Shown: positions 1 to 11,067 of the stretch, one piece after another | How positions within the stretch are numbered: position 1 is the stretch's first letter | Layout: every line of letters begins with the position of its first letter | DNA from: SG8-41 sp963802355 | Lineage (GTDB): Bacteria > Pseudomonadota > Gammaproteobacteria > Burkholderiales > SG8-41 | Direction of reading: 5' to 3' | NCBI GenBank assembly: GCA_963802355.1 | Contig: CAWDIV010000021.1 | Location: forward strand, 310,001-374,000 | DNA: 64,000 nucleotides | Notes under the pieces: model-generated | Database searches by the model: none | What the model saw: the letters and a program-made list of their open reading frames with translations, nothing else | What the model was told of the DNA's origin: nothing | Made by a program: the position numbers and the translations under genes

Positions 1-515
1 AAGTACAGGCGATTGCGCAATCCCTGCAGAAAAACGTTCAGGGTTGCCTTGGCGGCCCCGTACACGTAATTGCTCTGGCGCCCGCGGTCGCCGGCTACGG
101 ATGAAATGACCGCAATCGTGCCGTGTCGTTGCCGGGCGAGCCGGGTCGAAACGTGGGTGAGCAGGGAGATCACGCTCAGGCAGTTGGTATTGAACGCCTC
201 GAGCGTGTCCGTGAAACTCCGCTCGCAATTCTTCTGATCCGGCAAGGTGCCATGAGCTAGCAGGACCGCGTGGAGTTCGCCGAGTACCGATGCCGCCCGC
301 TCGATCATGGGCTCATGCAAATGGAGATCGTTGACATCCATTACCTCGACCTCGACCAGAGCGGCGCCTCGCACTTTCAGATCCTGGGCGACTGCGTTGA
401 CCCTGTCGCGGTTCCTTGCAACGAGATACAACCGGTCCCCATGATTCGCAAAGATGCGGGCAGTGGCCTCGGCAATCGCGGAAGTCGCTCCGACAATCAG
501 TATGCTGCGTGTCAT
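1..515 (-). CDS. Short-chain dehydrogenase/reductase, DprE2-like (partial, runs off the window)
   Basis: Read from the ATG at 515 the frame stays open to base 1. The N-terminus has a Rossmann nucleotide-binding motif (SILIVGATSAIAEAT, about residues 4-18). Near the window edge lie a Ser-containing stretch (VISSVAGDRG) and the YxxxK catalytic pair (NYVYGAAKA). By family knowledge, SDRs paired with a DprE1-like FAD oxidase reduce a 2-keto polyprenyl-phospho-ribose intermediate to the arabinose epimer. The start overlaps the stop of the upstream oxidase in an ATGA, which implies translational coupling. Family is sure; the substrate is inferred from the neighbour. Confidence 0.85.
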   Translation of the reverse strand, partial: MTRSILIVGATSAIAEATARIFANHGDRLYLVARNRDRVNAVAQDLKVRGAALVEVEVMDVNDLHLHEPMIERAASVLGELHAVLLAHGTLPDQKNCERSFTDTLEAFNTNCLSVISLLTHVSTRLARQRHGTIAVISSVAGDRGRQSNYVYGAAKATLNVFLQGLRNRLY

Positions 516-1826
516 GTCTGCCCCATTGCGCGTCGCCAGAAACTCGATGAAAAACTCGGGTCGATGTAGTTGCGAAACTCGGCCCATTGGGGGAAAAAGG
601 CGCGAAAATTCTCCCCCGACATGCGTGCATCTTTCGCCGCGTACACGCGCCCGCCGGCCGCCCTGACGGTCTCATCGAGGCTATCGAGCAGGTCGAAAGT
701 CCGCTTTCCCCGATTGGGAAAATCCAGCGTCAGCGTAGGACCGGGCCGGGGGAACGATAGCATGCCCGGTGAGCTCCGTTCTCCAAATGTCTTGAGGATC
801 GCGAGAAACGAGCCCATTCCGGAAAGCGCAATGCGTTCCAGAATCTCGCGCATTGCCGGCAGCCCCGCCGCGGGCGGCACGACGCACTGATACTGCAGGA
901 ACCCCCTCCTGCCGTAGATCCGGTTCCACATCAGGATACTGTCAAGGGGATAAAAAAAGGGCTCGTAATGGCAAATGCGCTGCTTCTTTTTCCGGAACTG
1001 TTTCCGGTAGAAAAAAGCGTTGAAGACGCGCAGTGACAGGCCATTGACCAGCGAGAACCGGGGACTGAAGGGGAAAGCGAGCTGGAGCGGCGGTCCGGGC
1101 AGGTGGCGGAGTCCTGAATGCGAGCGGTGATTTCCGCGCATAAATATCCCCCGGCCCAGCGACCGTCCCCTGGCTAAGCAGTCGACCCACGCCACCGTGT
1201 ACTCGTAGCCGACGTCCGACTCTTCAGAGATGGCGAAGAACTCCTCCAGGTTTTTAAATCGAACGTTTTCCGCGGAAATCAGGGGATTGGCTATCGGCAT
1301 CAGTGCGATCTCGGCCCAGACTATGACGCCGGTAAGGCCCAGCCCGCCTATGGTCGCCGCGAACAGCTCGCGATTCTCCGACGCCGAACAGATGACGCGA
1401 TATCCACCGGAACGCAGCAGCTCGAACCGGCGCACATGGCATCCGAACGGTGCCGGCCCGGTGATGATTCTTGCCATGGACATCATTAGCGATCGCTCCG
1501 CCCGTCGTGACGAAGCGCGTGCCGGGTGTGACGGGCAGAAACCAGCCTCGCGGAACCGCGTATTCGAGGATCTCGGCCAGCAAGACACCGGCTTCGCAGC
1601 GCAGTATCCCCGTTGCCGGGTCGAAACTGATAAGGCGATCCAGGCCTCTTGCGTCCAGGAGTATGCCGCCGTCGTTCAGGCAGCTGTCGCCGTAGCTGCG
1701 CCCATTGCCGTAGGGCAATACCGATTTCCCCGACACGGGTGGCGGAAGCGGTTCGTGCCTCCAGCGCAGGTACGAGATTTCCTGTTCCGCGATGGGAAAC
1801 CGCCCCCATGACTGGTGATCGCTCAC
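512..1826 (-). CDS. FAD-dependent oxidase, DprE1-like (one frameshift)
   Basis: FAD_binding_4-type oxidoreductase of about 437 residues. The N-terminal part shows the FAD-domain motifs PYGNGRSYGDS and TTGGAIANDVHGKNHH; the C-terminal part carries the substrate lobe. The two parts lie in different frames that join near 1455, where removing one base restores AGT-FGCHVRR. Known relatives (DprE1, rhizobial NoeO) oxidise the 2-OH of polyprenyl-phospho-ribofuranose; its DprE2-like partner follows directly. A GTG start at 1826 overlaps the stop of the upstream membrane-protein gene (GTGA), so it is coupled on both sides. I regard the frameshift as a sequence error because both halves are well conserved. 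Confidence 0.82.
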
Positions 1827-2814
1827 AGTTGCGCCGGTCGCGCAGTTTCCGCAATGTTATGGCGCAACTGCAGCCAGATCAGGCAGCCCAACCCCATGGC
1901 AACGGCGAACCAGAGCGTAGCGAGACGAATCAAGACCGTTGCCGCGACGGCCGAAGGCAGCGGCACGCCAAAATAATTGAGCAGAGCGACCAGCGCTGCC
2001 TCCATGCTCCCCAGTCCTCCGGGAATCATGCTTGCTGCTCCACCCAGTGTCGAGACGAAAAAACTCAGGAATACGGCCGCGGGGAGAACGTCGGCGGCAA
2101 GCGCCTGGACGATGAACACCAAGGCGAGCGCTTGCGCCGAATATGCGAGGACGGCGACGAGCACGCCGAGTGACGAAGACAGGCAGCGACAGGCAGGCAC
2201 GGAGGTGCTCGAACATCGACACGAGGCCCGAGAGTTTCTTCTCCACACGCCACGACCGGGGCGCGATGCGAAGTATGCGTTCGGCCAGCGGCAGATAGGC
2301 GACCCGAAAGACAACCACCGCGATTGCAAGCCCAATGACAAAGGCGCTGAGAAATCGGGTAGGAGCGTAGACGAACCATGACAGGAATGCCGCGACCATA
2401 AGCACGCCCATCAGATCCGACAGGCGATCGGCGAAGAACGCGGCAATGCTCTTTCGAGTACGGCACGCCGTGCTCGTAAAGAAAGAAACTGCGTATCATT
2501 TCTCCGAGCTTGCCGGGAACGGTGGTCAGGGAGAGTCCCGCAAGGTAGATCGGAAAATTCACCGAAAAGGGAAGGTCGTGGCCGAGCACGCGCAAGAATA
2601 CGTGCCAGCGCAGGCATCGCAACGTGACATTGAGCAAGGTCAGCATCAACGCTCCCACGACACACGCCGGTCCCGCCTGGTACCACGCCGACGTGACCGC
2701 TCCCACCCCGGCGAACATCGCGGTTGCGAGATAAAGCATCCCGGCGATGAAGGCAGAGGCCGCTACGAGCAATAGATGCTTCCTTTTGACAAATGCGATC
2801 GGAATGGGTCCCAT
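1823..2814 (-). CDS. UPF0104/LPG-synthase-like polytopic membrane protein (two frameshifts)
   Basis: About 330 residues in three frames that join near 2434 and 2183; deleting one base at each site restores a continuous polytopic protein. It has the family hallmarks: a first segment after the KRKH start region, PGKLGEMIRSFFLYE in the middle, and the glycine-rich PGGLGSMEAALVALL motif near the C-terminus. Members of this family (AglD/UPF0104, lysylphosphatidylglycerol synthase transmembrane region) are often found beside polyprenyl-linked sugar pathways and are suspected lipid flippases. Its stop overlaps the GTG of the DprE1-like gene. The exact role is unknown; transport of the lipid-linked sugar is inference. 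Confidence 0.75.
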
Positions 2815-2918
2815 GCAGACTTACTTGGATGTCAGGAACTTGTCGCCAACGTAGCTGGCAAATATGACACCTACCTATGAAATAGGCTACTACTTCCCGC
2901 GTCGAGGCAAACGCTACT

Positions 2919-4219
2919 TTAGGCACTATCATTGGCGGCGGCGGCGAGCTTCCTGCCGACGTTCACGCTCTCGGAGATCGAGCGGTCTTCCGGGTAGTAA
3001 TAGGAAGTGTCGGCCATCAGGAACCCGTCTATGCTGGTGCGCATCGGCGGGAGTTTCTCGAAGAAATTCGGCGTGCATACGGTTTGGGCGAACTGGTAGC
3101 GGGAGACCTGGCGGGCGAGTATCCAGTCGTCGGTCAGGTCGGGGTTGATGCGCTTCACGTACCCCATGACCTCATCGATAAACTCCGAAGACGGCCTCTG
3201 GTATTTTGGATGCGTTTGCGGCATGTAGAACGGGACGTAGACGACATGATGTGCAAGCGCGTTCAGATTGGTGTATTCGATGATGCCCGGGATCTCCATT
3301 GCGTCGTCGTTCGTGTTCATCCAGAAATACCGGGTCAGCGGGCGCTTGAGCTTGAGCAGCACGCAGACCACGCCGATGTTTTCGATCGCCCCGATACCCG
3401 TCAGCTCCTTCGCACTCAGGTCAGGAGCCATTGCCGGTACGGTACTTCAGCGGTATCGTCGAGACCACCGTATCGCATTCCAGGGTGCGTTCCTTTACCT
3501 GGACGCCGGAAACGCGCCCTTCCCTGGTCAAGACCCGGGTCACCGGCATGCTGACCTCGATGCGCCCCCCCATGGCCTCGATCCGCGCTTTCAGCTCCTG
3601 AATGAGCACTTCCGAGCCGCCTTCGAGATAGCCGAGGCGACTCGGTAAAGATATTCTTGCGAGACTTCGCGACGCGCGCGACCCGGGCGCCGATCCAGGC
3701 CGCCGACAGATTTTCCGTATGTTCGAAGAATTTCAGCCGAAACAGCTTGTCCCACAGCACCTCATAGGCGCGCTGCCCGACCCAGCGCTTGATCCAGGAC
3801 GTCGCTTCGACGCGGTCGAGGCGAGTCCAGTCCTTGACGCTTTTCGAGTACAGCACGTGCAGCGCGTAACGCATCTTAGAGACCAGATCCAGGTGAGGAA
3901 ACCGCAGCAGGTGGTCCGGCCGGCCCCAATCGTAGAGCGTGCCCTGGTAGTAAAACCCCATCTCGGTGTCCTTCCAACGCAGCCGGTCCTTCATGTTCAG
4001 CTCGTCGAGCAGCTCGAAGAGCGGGTAATCAGTCGAGCAGATGAAGTGATAGAAGCGCTCGATCCGCAAGCCGTCGAAGTCGAACGATGCCGACATGCCG
4101 CCGATCCGGTCTCCGGCCTCGAGCACGGTTACGTCATGGCCGGCCTTGAGCATCTCGTACGCGCACGCGAGGCCCATCGGACCGGCACCCACGACCACGG
4201 CGTTCTTGCGTCTGCTCAT
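2919..4219 (-). CDS. FAD/NAD(P)-dependent oxidoreductase, amine-oxidase/UDP-galactopyranose-mutase-like (two frameshifts)
   Basis: The N-terminus carries a dinucleotide-binding motif (AVVVGAGPMGLACAYEM) and the second FAD contact (VLEAGDRIGGMSASF), typical of the amino-oxidase/protoporphyrinogen-oxidase fold. The reading frame changes near 3643 (GYLEGGSEVLIQEL restored by removing one base) and again near 3430. The C-terminal segment ends in another flavin contact region. Full length is about 433 residues. Such proteins are common in polysaccharide clusters, sometimes acting as sugar mutases, but the substrate cannot be read from sequence. It lies between the HAD-UbiA gene and the UPF0104 gene in the same orientation. 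Confidence 0.75.
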
Positions 4220-4399
4220 TTCTGACTGGCGTCGCGGAGATCCATTCGTATGGTCTGCTGTAACAAAATGCGACTACACTCCGAATGTAGGTCTATGGTT
4301 CCGTGTCATGGTTGGGGAAAAGGGAAACCATTTGAGGTACTCGTGACTGCACCGGGTCTCATATTGAGCTTCGAAGGCTTCCGTATTCAGAACAATTTG

Positions 4400-5815
4400 C
4401 TATGTCGCTGCCAGGACGATTATTCCGCAAAGTATCCCTATGAGGAGGCTGGTCGCATCCCGGGAGGTGAATACGAGCGGATCGTCGTGCATGTCCCCGC
4501 GATGAGCGATCATCCAAATGCGACCGATCCAGTAAAGGAACAGCGGGCAAAGCAGCCAGATGGCCTCCGGCCGGCTATATAGCCTCGTCATTTCCGGACT
4601 ATTAATGTAAAGAGCCAGCACCAGCACTGCGGCCACGGCGCTGGCCGTTCCCAACGCCTGGAGCAGCGAGAGGTCCCCTACTCTGTAACCGCGGCCGGCG
4701 GCGTGGACTCTGTGCTCGTCCGCTACCACTATCAGCTCCGAATATCTTTTGACCAGCGCCAAGCTCAGGAAGAGGAACATCGAAAACGCGAGTAACCAGA
4801 AGCCCGGTACTAGCAGCTATCGCCGCCGCCCCGGCGACGATGCGCAGGGTGTACAGACCGGCCAAGACACATACATCCAAAATCGCGAAGTTCTTCAGCT
4901 TGACCGAATAGGCCATGGTGCAAAAGTAGTATCCCGCAAGACAGGCCAGGAATAGCGGCGGAAGAGCGATTCCGATAGCCACGGCTCCTATTAGAAGAAA
5001 GACGGCCAGCCACAGCGCATGTAGGATAGGAACCCGTGCAGCTGCTATAGGGCGACTGCGCTTACGGCGGTGCTGACGATCCGCGGTCAGGTCGAGCAAA
5101 TCATTGAGAACGTAGGCGCTGGAGGCGGCTAAACCGAAAGCCAAGAACGCAATGAAACACTGAAACAGAAGTTGCAAGTTGCCGACCTGGTGGGAAGCAA
5201 GCAACACTACGAAGACCAGCACATTCTTGGTCCATTGGTGCATGCGAATCGCGCGCAGGTAATCGACTATTCGAGTTCCGCCGCCCGGAAAGACTTGGTC
5301 TATCTTCGCTGGATCGGCAATTGCCGCGCGTATGCCGCCTTCGGGGTTGACGAGCAGGGCGCGCCTGGCGTGCGGCCAGATGCGCAGATCGACCCGGGCG
5401 TTGCCCGCATAATCGAATCCGGCTTCGCCAAACCGTTCGACCAGCTTCTCCAGCTTTCGCGATCCCGAAATGTTGGTCGTCCCGTCGGTAGCGATGACCT
5501 CGTCAAAGATGCCGCAGGTGCGCCGCAATCTGCTCCGCATATTTCTTGTGCGACGCCGTTGCCAGAACCAGCTTGCGGCGGCGGGAATGCTGATCTGATA
5601 GATACGCTAGAAACGCCGCATGGTAAGGAAGCAACGTTACGTCCAGTTCAACACGGCGGGCGATTTCATCCTTAAGGCAGGCTTTGCCTCTGAGCAACCA
5701 GAATGGAACAAGGAACACCGAATGCGAACTTTGCTTGACCGAGCCCGAGGAAAGACTCGAGGAGCAGATCTGATCGGATGAGCGTGCCGTCAAGGTCGAC
5801 CGCCAGCGGCACCAT
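4400..5815 (-). CDS. HAD phosphatase fused to UbiA prenyltransferase (phosphoribosyl-polyprenol synthase-like; frameshifts)
   Basis: The N-terminal 190 or so residues are a HAD phosphatase with motif I DLDGTLIRSD and a later ATASHKKYA stretch. The rest is a UbiA-family membrane prenyltransferase: MHQWTKN, the Mg-binding NDLLDLTADRQHRRKRSRP region, a YSVKLK stretch and about eight membrane helices. Frames change near 5740, 5520 and 4797, and removal of single bases restores conserved sequence. HAD-UbiA fusions resemble decaprenyl-phosphate phosphoribosyltransferase plus the following phosphatase, so one protein could do the first two steps of polyprenyl-phospho-arabinose synthesis. DprE1/DprE2-like partners downstream support this. 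The start (ATG 5815) leaves the DxDxT motif close to the N-terminus. Confidence 0.8.
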
Positions 5816-6251
5816 TGCGCTACCGTCTTCCAGTAAATTCTGGCGATCAGTCTGCGTTTCAACGGTCAATTTGCGATTGCTCCAATCACACGTCGACCTA
5901 TCGGCGCAACGCGTTCTTCGGGTGAGGTTAATGGGGACGTTACCGGCCGTCAACACTTATTGTGACGCCTGTGCCACAGATCTAAGAATGTAGGCTAGGC
6001 ACCACAAGCGTCTCTTGGGTCCTACTCACAATAGTAGACGATACGTGCGGCTTTCCAGTCGCACTTCGTTACTTCTTGCTTGTCGTGAGAGCCTCATAGC
6101 GTGGAACGAGGTACGCTTCTATGATCTTGAGTTTGTTGCGATTGGCGCGTGTATTTTTGAGCGCGCGTAACGCCTTGTACGATATCATTACAAAATGGTG
6201 GCTTAGTAAGTTATAGTCCAGCAACCCAGCCAATTGGCCGGAGCGCTTCGC
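5816..6251. other. Divergent intergenic region
   Basis: No convincing gene. It separates the minus-strand HAD-UbiA gene from the plus-strand methyltransferase and presumably holds promoters for both. AT-rich blocks lie near 6150-6200, but I could not identify a clear -35/-10 pair or an operator. Confidence 0.4.
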
Positions 6252-7094
6252 ATGAAATCGAATCCGTGGCTGTCATTTCGCGACTGGTTGCTATCGAACC
6301 TACAATATCCAGAATTGAGAGGCGTTCCACTTGATTCCCCCGATATTACGATCCGTCGAAGAGAATTGGTCCAGCGGAACGCCTGTGCACGTTTTTCGTT
6401 CGAGCGATGGTATCGAGAACTGGGCACTCTCGTCGCGAACGCCCCGGAGGGTCTCCGGGTCGAATTGGGCAGCGGTGGAGGATTTCTTGATCAGTTTATT
6501 CCGAACCTGATTAAGACCGATGTAGTGGACTTTCCATTCATCGACAAGGTTTGTTTCGCTGAAGAGTTCCCATTTCACGATGCCTCCGTTGGGGCCCTAG
6601 TCATGGTGAACGTGCTGCACCATGTGGGCGACGTGGAACGTTCTTTGGGGAAGCCGAAAGGGTGCTTGTGCCGGGTGGCGTGATAGCAATGATAGAACCC
6701 TATGTCAGCACATTTTCTAGGTTCGTCTATCGTCACCTGCACCATGAGCCATTCGATCCGGACATCGGAGACTGGAAGTTGCCGCCGGGCGGCCGTCTCA
6801 GCGGAGGCAATGACGCATTGCCCTGGATCGTGTTTTTTCGCGACCGGGAGCGATTCTCGCGACAATATCCAAAACTGAGAATTGAAAGTACTCGACCCCA
6901 CTCCGCATTTTCTCACCTACTTTCGGGGCGGCATGACGACGCGTCCGCTGGCACCCATTGTGGGATATTATTCGACGACTGGCCCAACTGGAAGCAAGGT
7001 ATACCGATGCCATGGCAAGGCTCGGACTTTTTTTTACTGTCGTGGTTCGCCGTTCATCATGATGCCGTGGCCACCTGACATTGCGAGCTATTAG
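6252..7094 (+). CDS. SAM-dependent methyltransferase, class I (frameshifted, possibly decayed)
   Basis: The first part shows a class I methyltransferase fold: RVELGSGGGFLDQF is the SAM-binding motif and LVMVNVLHHVGDVE the post-motif segment. A second frame continues with VLVPGGVIAMIEPYVS, the usual strand after the SAM site, from about 6640. A third frame carries the C-terminus from about 6885 and stops at 7094. At least two frameshifts are needed and the C-terminal match is poor, so unlike its neighbours it could be a true pseudogene. It is on the opposite strand to the lipid-sugar genes. The start at 6252 is preferred over 6234, but no strong ribosome-binding site distinguishes them. Confidence 0.6.
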
Positions 7095-7261
7095 CGACCG
7101 CACCGTTCCCGAAGCCCCTGATCGATACGTAAACTCCCCAAACAGTTAAACAGCGAGACCCGGAATTTGCCGACAGGTGAGCTTCGCCCCGTTTTGAGAT
7201 AGTGCAGAGCGTAAGAAAGATGCCTTCTTTGTTCCGCTGTTGCTGACATACTGCGCAAACT

Positions 7262-7470
7262 AGCCTCGGGGTCAGATTGCGCGGCGAGCTGTAAGGCCGT
7301 GTGTCATTGTAGTGCCATCGCCAGGCCTCGATTTTCTTTCGTGCGTCTTCGATCGATACGAATTAGTTGGAGTTCAGACACTCGTCGTCCAGGCGCCCGT
7401 TAAAGGACTCGATGTGCGCGTGTTCGTTTGGTTTTACGGATAAATGAAGTCAAGCTTTACCCCACGATGG
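7262..7470 (-). pseudogene. IS3-family transposase (OrfB) C-terminal remnant
   Basis: The minus strand translates as KPNEHAHIESFNGRL, DDECLN and then EDARKKIEAWRWHYND, RPYSS and LTP. This is the integrase-core C-terminus of IS3-type OrfB, including the Glu-containing IESFNGRL stretch. An in-frame TAA replaces the usual W after the CLN motif and frame slips occur upstream, so it is dead. The N-terminal half and both insertion-sequence ends are missing. Bases 7095-7261 show nothing recognisable. In 7471-7614 one open minus-strand stretch is visible but matches no family I know. Confidence 0.75.
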
Positions 7471-7614
7471 GCGGTAGTCGATCTCCGATGTTCGTACCGA
7501 TCCGGGATGTGCCCGCAAAAAGGTCCAGCGCTGCTCCGCTCATCACCTGGAAATAGCGCTGCAAGCCGAAGTGCACCTTGGAACGATCGATCACCGTGCC
7601 GCTAAGGTCCTGAT

Positions 7615-9325
7615 TTAATGTACTGATTCGGCTTCACAGTCTTTAGCGGGAAGAAGCGCCAAAGGAATTTCGCCGTTCCTAAGCCAAATAGAAATCTTCT
7701 CTCCCGAAGCGACGGGGCGGTAGTTCGAATCGAGATAGTTATCGAGCAAGAAGACACCACTGCTTCGCGCACTGCCGTTCGGCTCCTCTATCTTGCTAAA
7801 ATGCGCGTCGCGCACTATCCACCGCACGTCCTTTTCCTTGATGTCATTGATTATCGCGGCCTGAATATCCGCACGCGACACTAAGCCAGGATCGAACTGG
7901 TGCCATCGAGTCGGTGGTAGGCGGCCGGACGCAAAATAAAGCCCCACCGGATTAACGAATATTTTGTCGTGGCGATCAAGCGCGGCAAGGATACGTTCGT
8001 CATGACGCGAATGCGTATATAGGTAATTTGCCACGCGCGCGTAGTCAGGAGGTAATTTCGCGATTCCGGTATACGGAGCATACTCGCATTTGTCGCGCCC
8101 CCCTGCGGGGAGCAAGCCGATCCTTTGTAACAGAAACCCTGCCATTGAACGATCTTCTATCCGCCAGTTTCAGGCGAAGAGTTTCCAGCGTCTCTTTACA
8201 ATGGCGAATAAATCGTAACTATCAAACCGGCTACAGCGGCAATCCGCATAAATCTTCCGTCTCGCCACCAAGACTGAATCAAAACCGCAAACACGACGAG
8301 GGACGGAATAATTCCCAATAGCATGTGAATGGTGCTGACTCGAACGACACCTTTTGTGAACAGCGCGACAGCAGCCGCTCCGAATACAATCAAATACGCT
8401 GCTCCAAGACGATCCTCAGAAGGCGGCTTTGTTTCCAATGCCTTGCTCGTAAATGCGCGCCGTGCCAGCTCCGCGGCAACCAGACCACTGGCAAGAAGTG
8501 GAAGATAGACTCCACTAAGGGTAAGGAAATCAACAGCAGGAAACGGCAAACTCCTCATAACGGGTAATATTGCGTCGGATACTCAATAATATCCGCAATA
8601 AACGTCTCAACCGGCGCGACTAACAGAAATGCGAAAGCGACAGGCACAAACACGATGCCTACACCGCACCCGTAAAGCGCAACCGTCGTAAAGACGCCAC
8701 GAATAGCGTTGCCGCGCGGAGACCACTCCATAGGAGGAGGGAAAATGAAAAGATGTGCGCAAGGAGCAAGAGAAAACCCACTTCATAACGAAAGAGGGCA
8801 GTCACACCTGTGCAGACGCCCGCAACGAAATCCTTAAGCGATCAATATGTTCCTCGTCGATGCTCGCAACGAGATACGAACCAATGAGAGAAAGGAGCAT
8901 GCAAGGAAAAATTGGATAAAGATAAAACTCATATGCAGTCAGCCACATCATGCTTATAGCGGCGAACACTAGCGCAATTAAACGGGATCCGAGCTTGTCG
9001 ATGATGAAAAATATGGTTGTTACAACGGCGGCCCGAATTGCAATATCGTACATGCGCGCGAAGATAAACTCCTCCCAAACAGCCAAAATATTGCGGCAAC
9101 AACATAATATTGTCCGGGACCATAGTTTGAATAGAAGTCACGGTGCACAACATCGCCATGCAACACCCGCATTGCATTTGAAAGAATGATTCCCTCATCA
9201 ACGATATTGAGGTTGCGAGACATATTCAGAAGCAACAACACAAATGCCGCAAGGGCAAGAGATGTCAAAAGCGTTGAAGGTACTTGCTTTGTTTGAATCC
9301 GCATAGACAGATGCACGCGCTCCAC
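7615..9325 (-). CDS. GT39/ArnT-like membrane glycosyltransferase (split into four frames)
   Basis: Four consecutive minus-strand frames (9325-9020, 9086-8802, 8558-8196, 8145-7615) make one polytopic protein of about 570 residues. The first carries the luminal loop of polyprenyl-phosphate-sugar transferases: DEGIILSNAMRVL followed by HRDFYSNYGPGQYYV. The middle frames hold hydrophobic helices and the last a soluble C-terminal domain. Such enzymes take sugars from polyprenyl-phosphate donors in the periplasm. That fits the lipid-linked sugar genes at 1-5.8 kb and the GtrA gene just upstream. Base composition is visibly more AT-rich than in flanking genes. Acceptor unknown. Confidence 0.65.
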
Positions 9326-9504
9326 TAATATTGTGGCTACGACTTTTCAATCCATGACAACGACTTGATAAGATGGTCAATTCTTCTTCAAAAGATTCGT
9401 GAGCAGGTTTTTCTTCGTAAGCGTGCGAAAAATTCAGCGTAAGACTTGTCTTGCAGAATATATGCACAAAATACTTTGCCAGCCTGAGTAACTGAATGGG
9501 ACAC

Positions 9505-10350
9505 CTAAAACACCGTCACCAGGAAAGAGTAGGTAAGTAGCGCGGGATTAATTTTGTCTGACCGACTCCGAAACAACTCGGGTACAGGCTGAGGCGAGAT
9601 TGTAAATGCCCATGGTACGGGGAAAAGCTCAGTCACGCCCGCCTTCATGAATAAATCATACGTGTGTAACAACTTTCCCTCATAAGAGAAAAAATATCTC
9701 AGCTGAAAAGTATTATCGCGCACGTCTTGTAAGGTTATTTCGGGAATCTGGCTGCCCTTGAGAGCATCCGATTTAACGAAAATGAGGTTAGTATCGGTCC
9801 CTGCCACGAGTGAGTAGGACCGTTGCTTCGCCAGTTCGTAGATCGATAACGCTGAGTTCCCGTGAAATGTTCCTGGTGGATTGACGTAACGCGTATCGAA
9901 TGGAATCGTCGGGTTAAATTCTACAATCACAATGACAGGCGAGTATGAAGTAACGCTTTGCCATATCGCCAAATCATCGGAGTCAATGTCAATTGAAAGT
10001 AGGTCAACGTGTTGCACTCCGTTACGTCGCAATATCTCGTCTAGTGAGTCCGGGCCTGTGGTCTTATCCACGCTTTAACCTTAATAACATCATCGTTTGG
10101 AATATTCCTGCATAATTCAGCATGTCTCGCTTCGTCACCTTCGATCAGGCAACCAGTCCACCCGCCCTCGATGAGGGAATAAGCATTGCTCCAATGCTTC
10201 CCATCCCAAGCGCCGAATTCAACCAAAAAGCCCTGTTTGATTCTGAGTTCCTCCAGAAGCTTTTCGATAATCCCATCTTCTCCATTTTGGCTATATTTAT
10301 TCCTTCGAAAATCGAAAGAGATTGATCTTCACTTTCACATGATCATCCAT
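9505..10350 (-). CDS. FkbM-like methyltransferase (two frameshifts)
   Basis: From ATG 10350 the corrected reading gives NKYSQNGEDGIIEKLLEE, then FLVEFGAWDGKHWSNAYSL with the acidic SAM-fold motif, and GCLIEGDEARH. After a second frame change near 10065 it continues with DLLSIDIDSDDLAIWQ, IVEFNPTIP and a long C-terminal part. These are hallmarks of FkbM-like putative methyltransferases common in surface-polysaccharide loci. About 280 residues. Frame changes lie near 10311 (one extra base) and 10065. Target not predictable; a sugar or glycan residue is likely from context. Confidence 0.62.
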
Positions 10351-10407
10351 CGATAACCCCGTAGGTAAGTATCGCAGATGTCCCTAGTTATAAGCGGGTT
10401 CGTCAGA

Positions 10408-10836
10408 TCAATTCAGTCGTCGGTGGGTACGATAAGTAAGAATGCGGTGTCCAAAGTAGCTCACAAGCATCATCATTCCCGCGCCGATAAGAATGCCACA
10501 TATCTCCGAAACATTCGTTGGCATCTCCAAATCTGTCAAGCCACGACTGACAACCATTGCGACCATCCAATACACAGCACATCCTGTCGCGTAGACAACA
10601 AGAAATCTGATTGCCTCGCCACCCGCTCGACGCCACGCTTTGGATCTGAAAGCAAACAACTTTGAAAGCGTGAATGAGATTATGACGCCAATAGCTATGC
10701 CGATGAGCAAGGCGAACTCAAAAGTGACAAAAGCTCGCACCCACCAGACCGTGGTGATATTTCCAATCGCAGCCAATCCGCCAACAATGCCGAAGCGCGC
10801 GAATTCCCACTTGTCGAAGACGTTCATGTGCCCCAA
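10408..10836 (-). CDS. GtrA-family membrane protein (lipid-linked sugar flippase)
   Basis: Intact, 142 residues, four hydrophobic segments: ARFGIVGGLAAIGN, LLIGIAIGVIISFTLSKLFAF, FLVVYATGCAVYWMVA and GAGMMMLVSYFGHR. The basic short loops and the RFGIVGGLA start are diagnostic of GtrA. GtrA proteins are thought to flip polyprenyl-phosphate-sugars across the inner membrane. Its neighbours on the same strand (FkbM-like enzyme, then the GT39-like transferase) suggest a flip-and-transfer pair fed by the polyprenyl-phospho-sugar module. Unlike its neighbours it is unbroken. Confidence 0.88.
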   Translation of the reverse strand: MGHMNVFDKWEFARFGIVGGLAAIGNITTVWWVRAFVTFEFALLIGIAIGVIISFTLSKLFAFRSKAWRRAGGEAIRFLVVYATGCAVYWMVAMVVSRGLTDLEMPTNVSEICGILIGAGMMMLVSYFGHRILTYRTHRRLN

Positions 10837-11067
10837 ACGGTTCCCTCACGCGGGTACTTCACAACACTATCTATACGACGGATCGTGTTCGAATAATCAA
10901 GAAAACACTGCGGCCGCAGATCGCATCAGAGTTCGCGCCGCCAAGTAGGCGATATCCGACAGCTGGGACTGCGTACTACCGCTTTGTCACGACTAGCTCA
11001 GTTAGACGAGATGAGGTGGCCCCGTTTATTAAGACAGTTTCAGAGAAGATAAGTGCAACTCTGCGGG

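Noticed and set aside
1254..1826. The DprE1-like gene as two separate genes or a pseudogene
   Set aside because: Removing one base near 1455 restores a continuous conserved FAD-binding domain; the same pattern affects many neighbours, pointing to sequence error.
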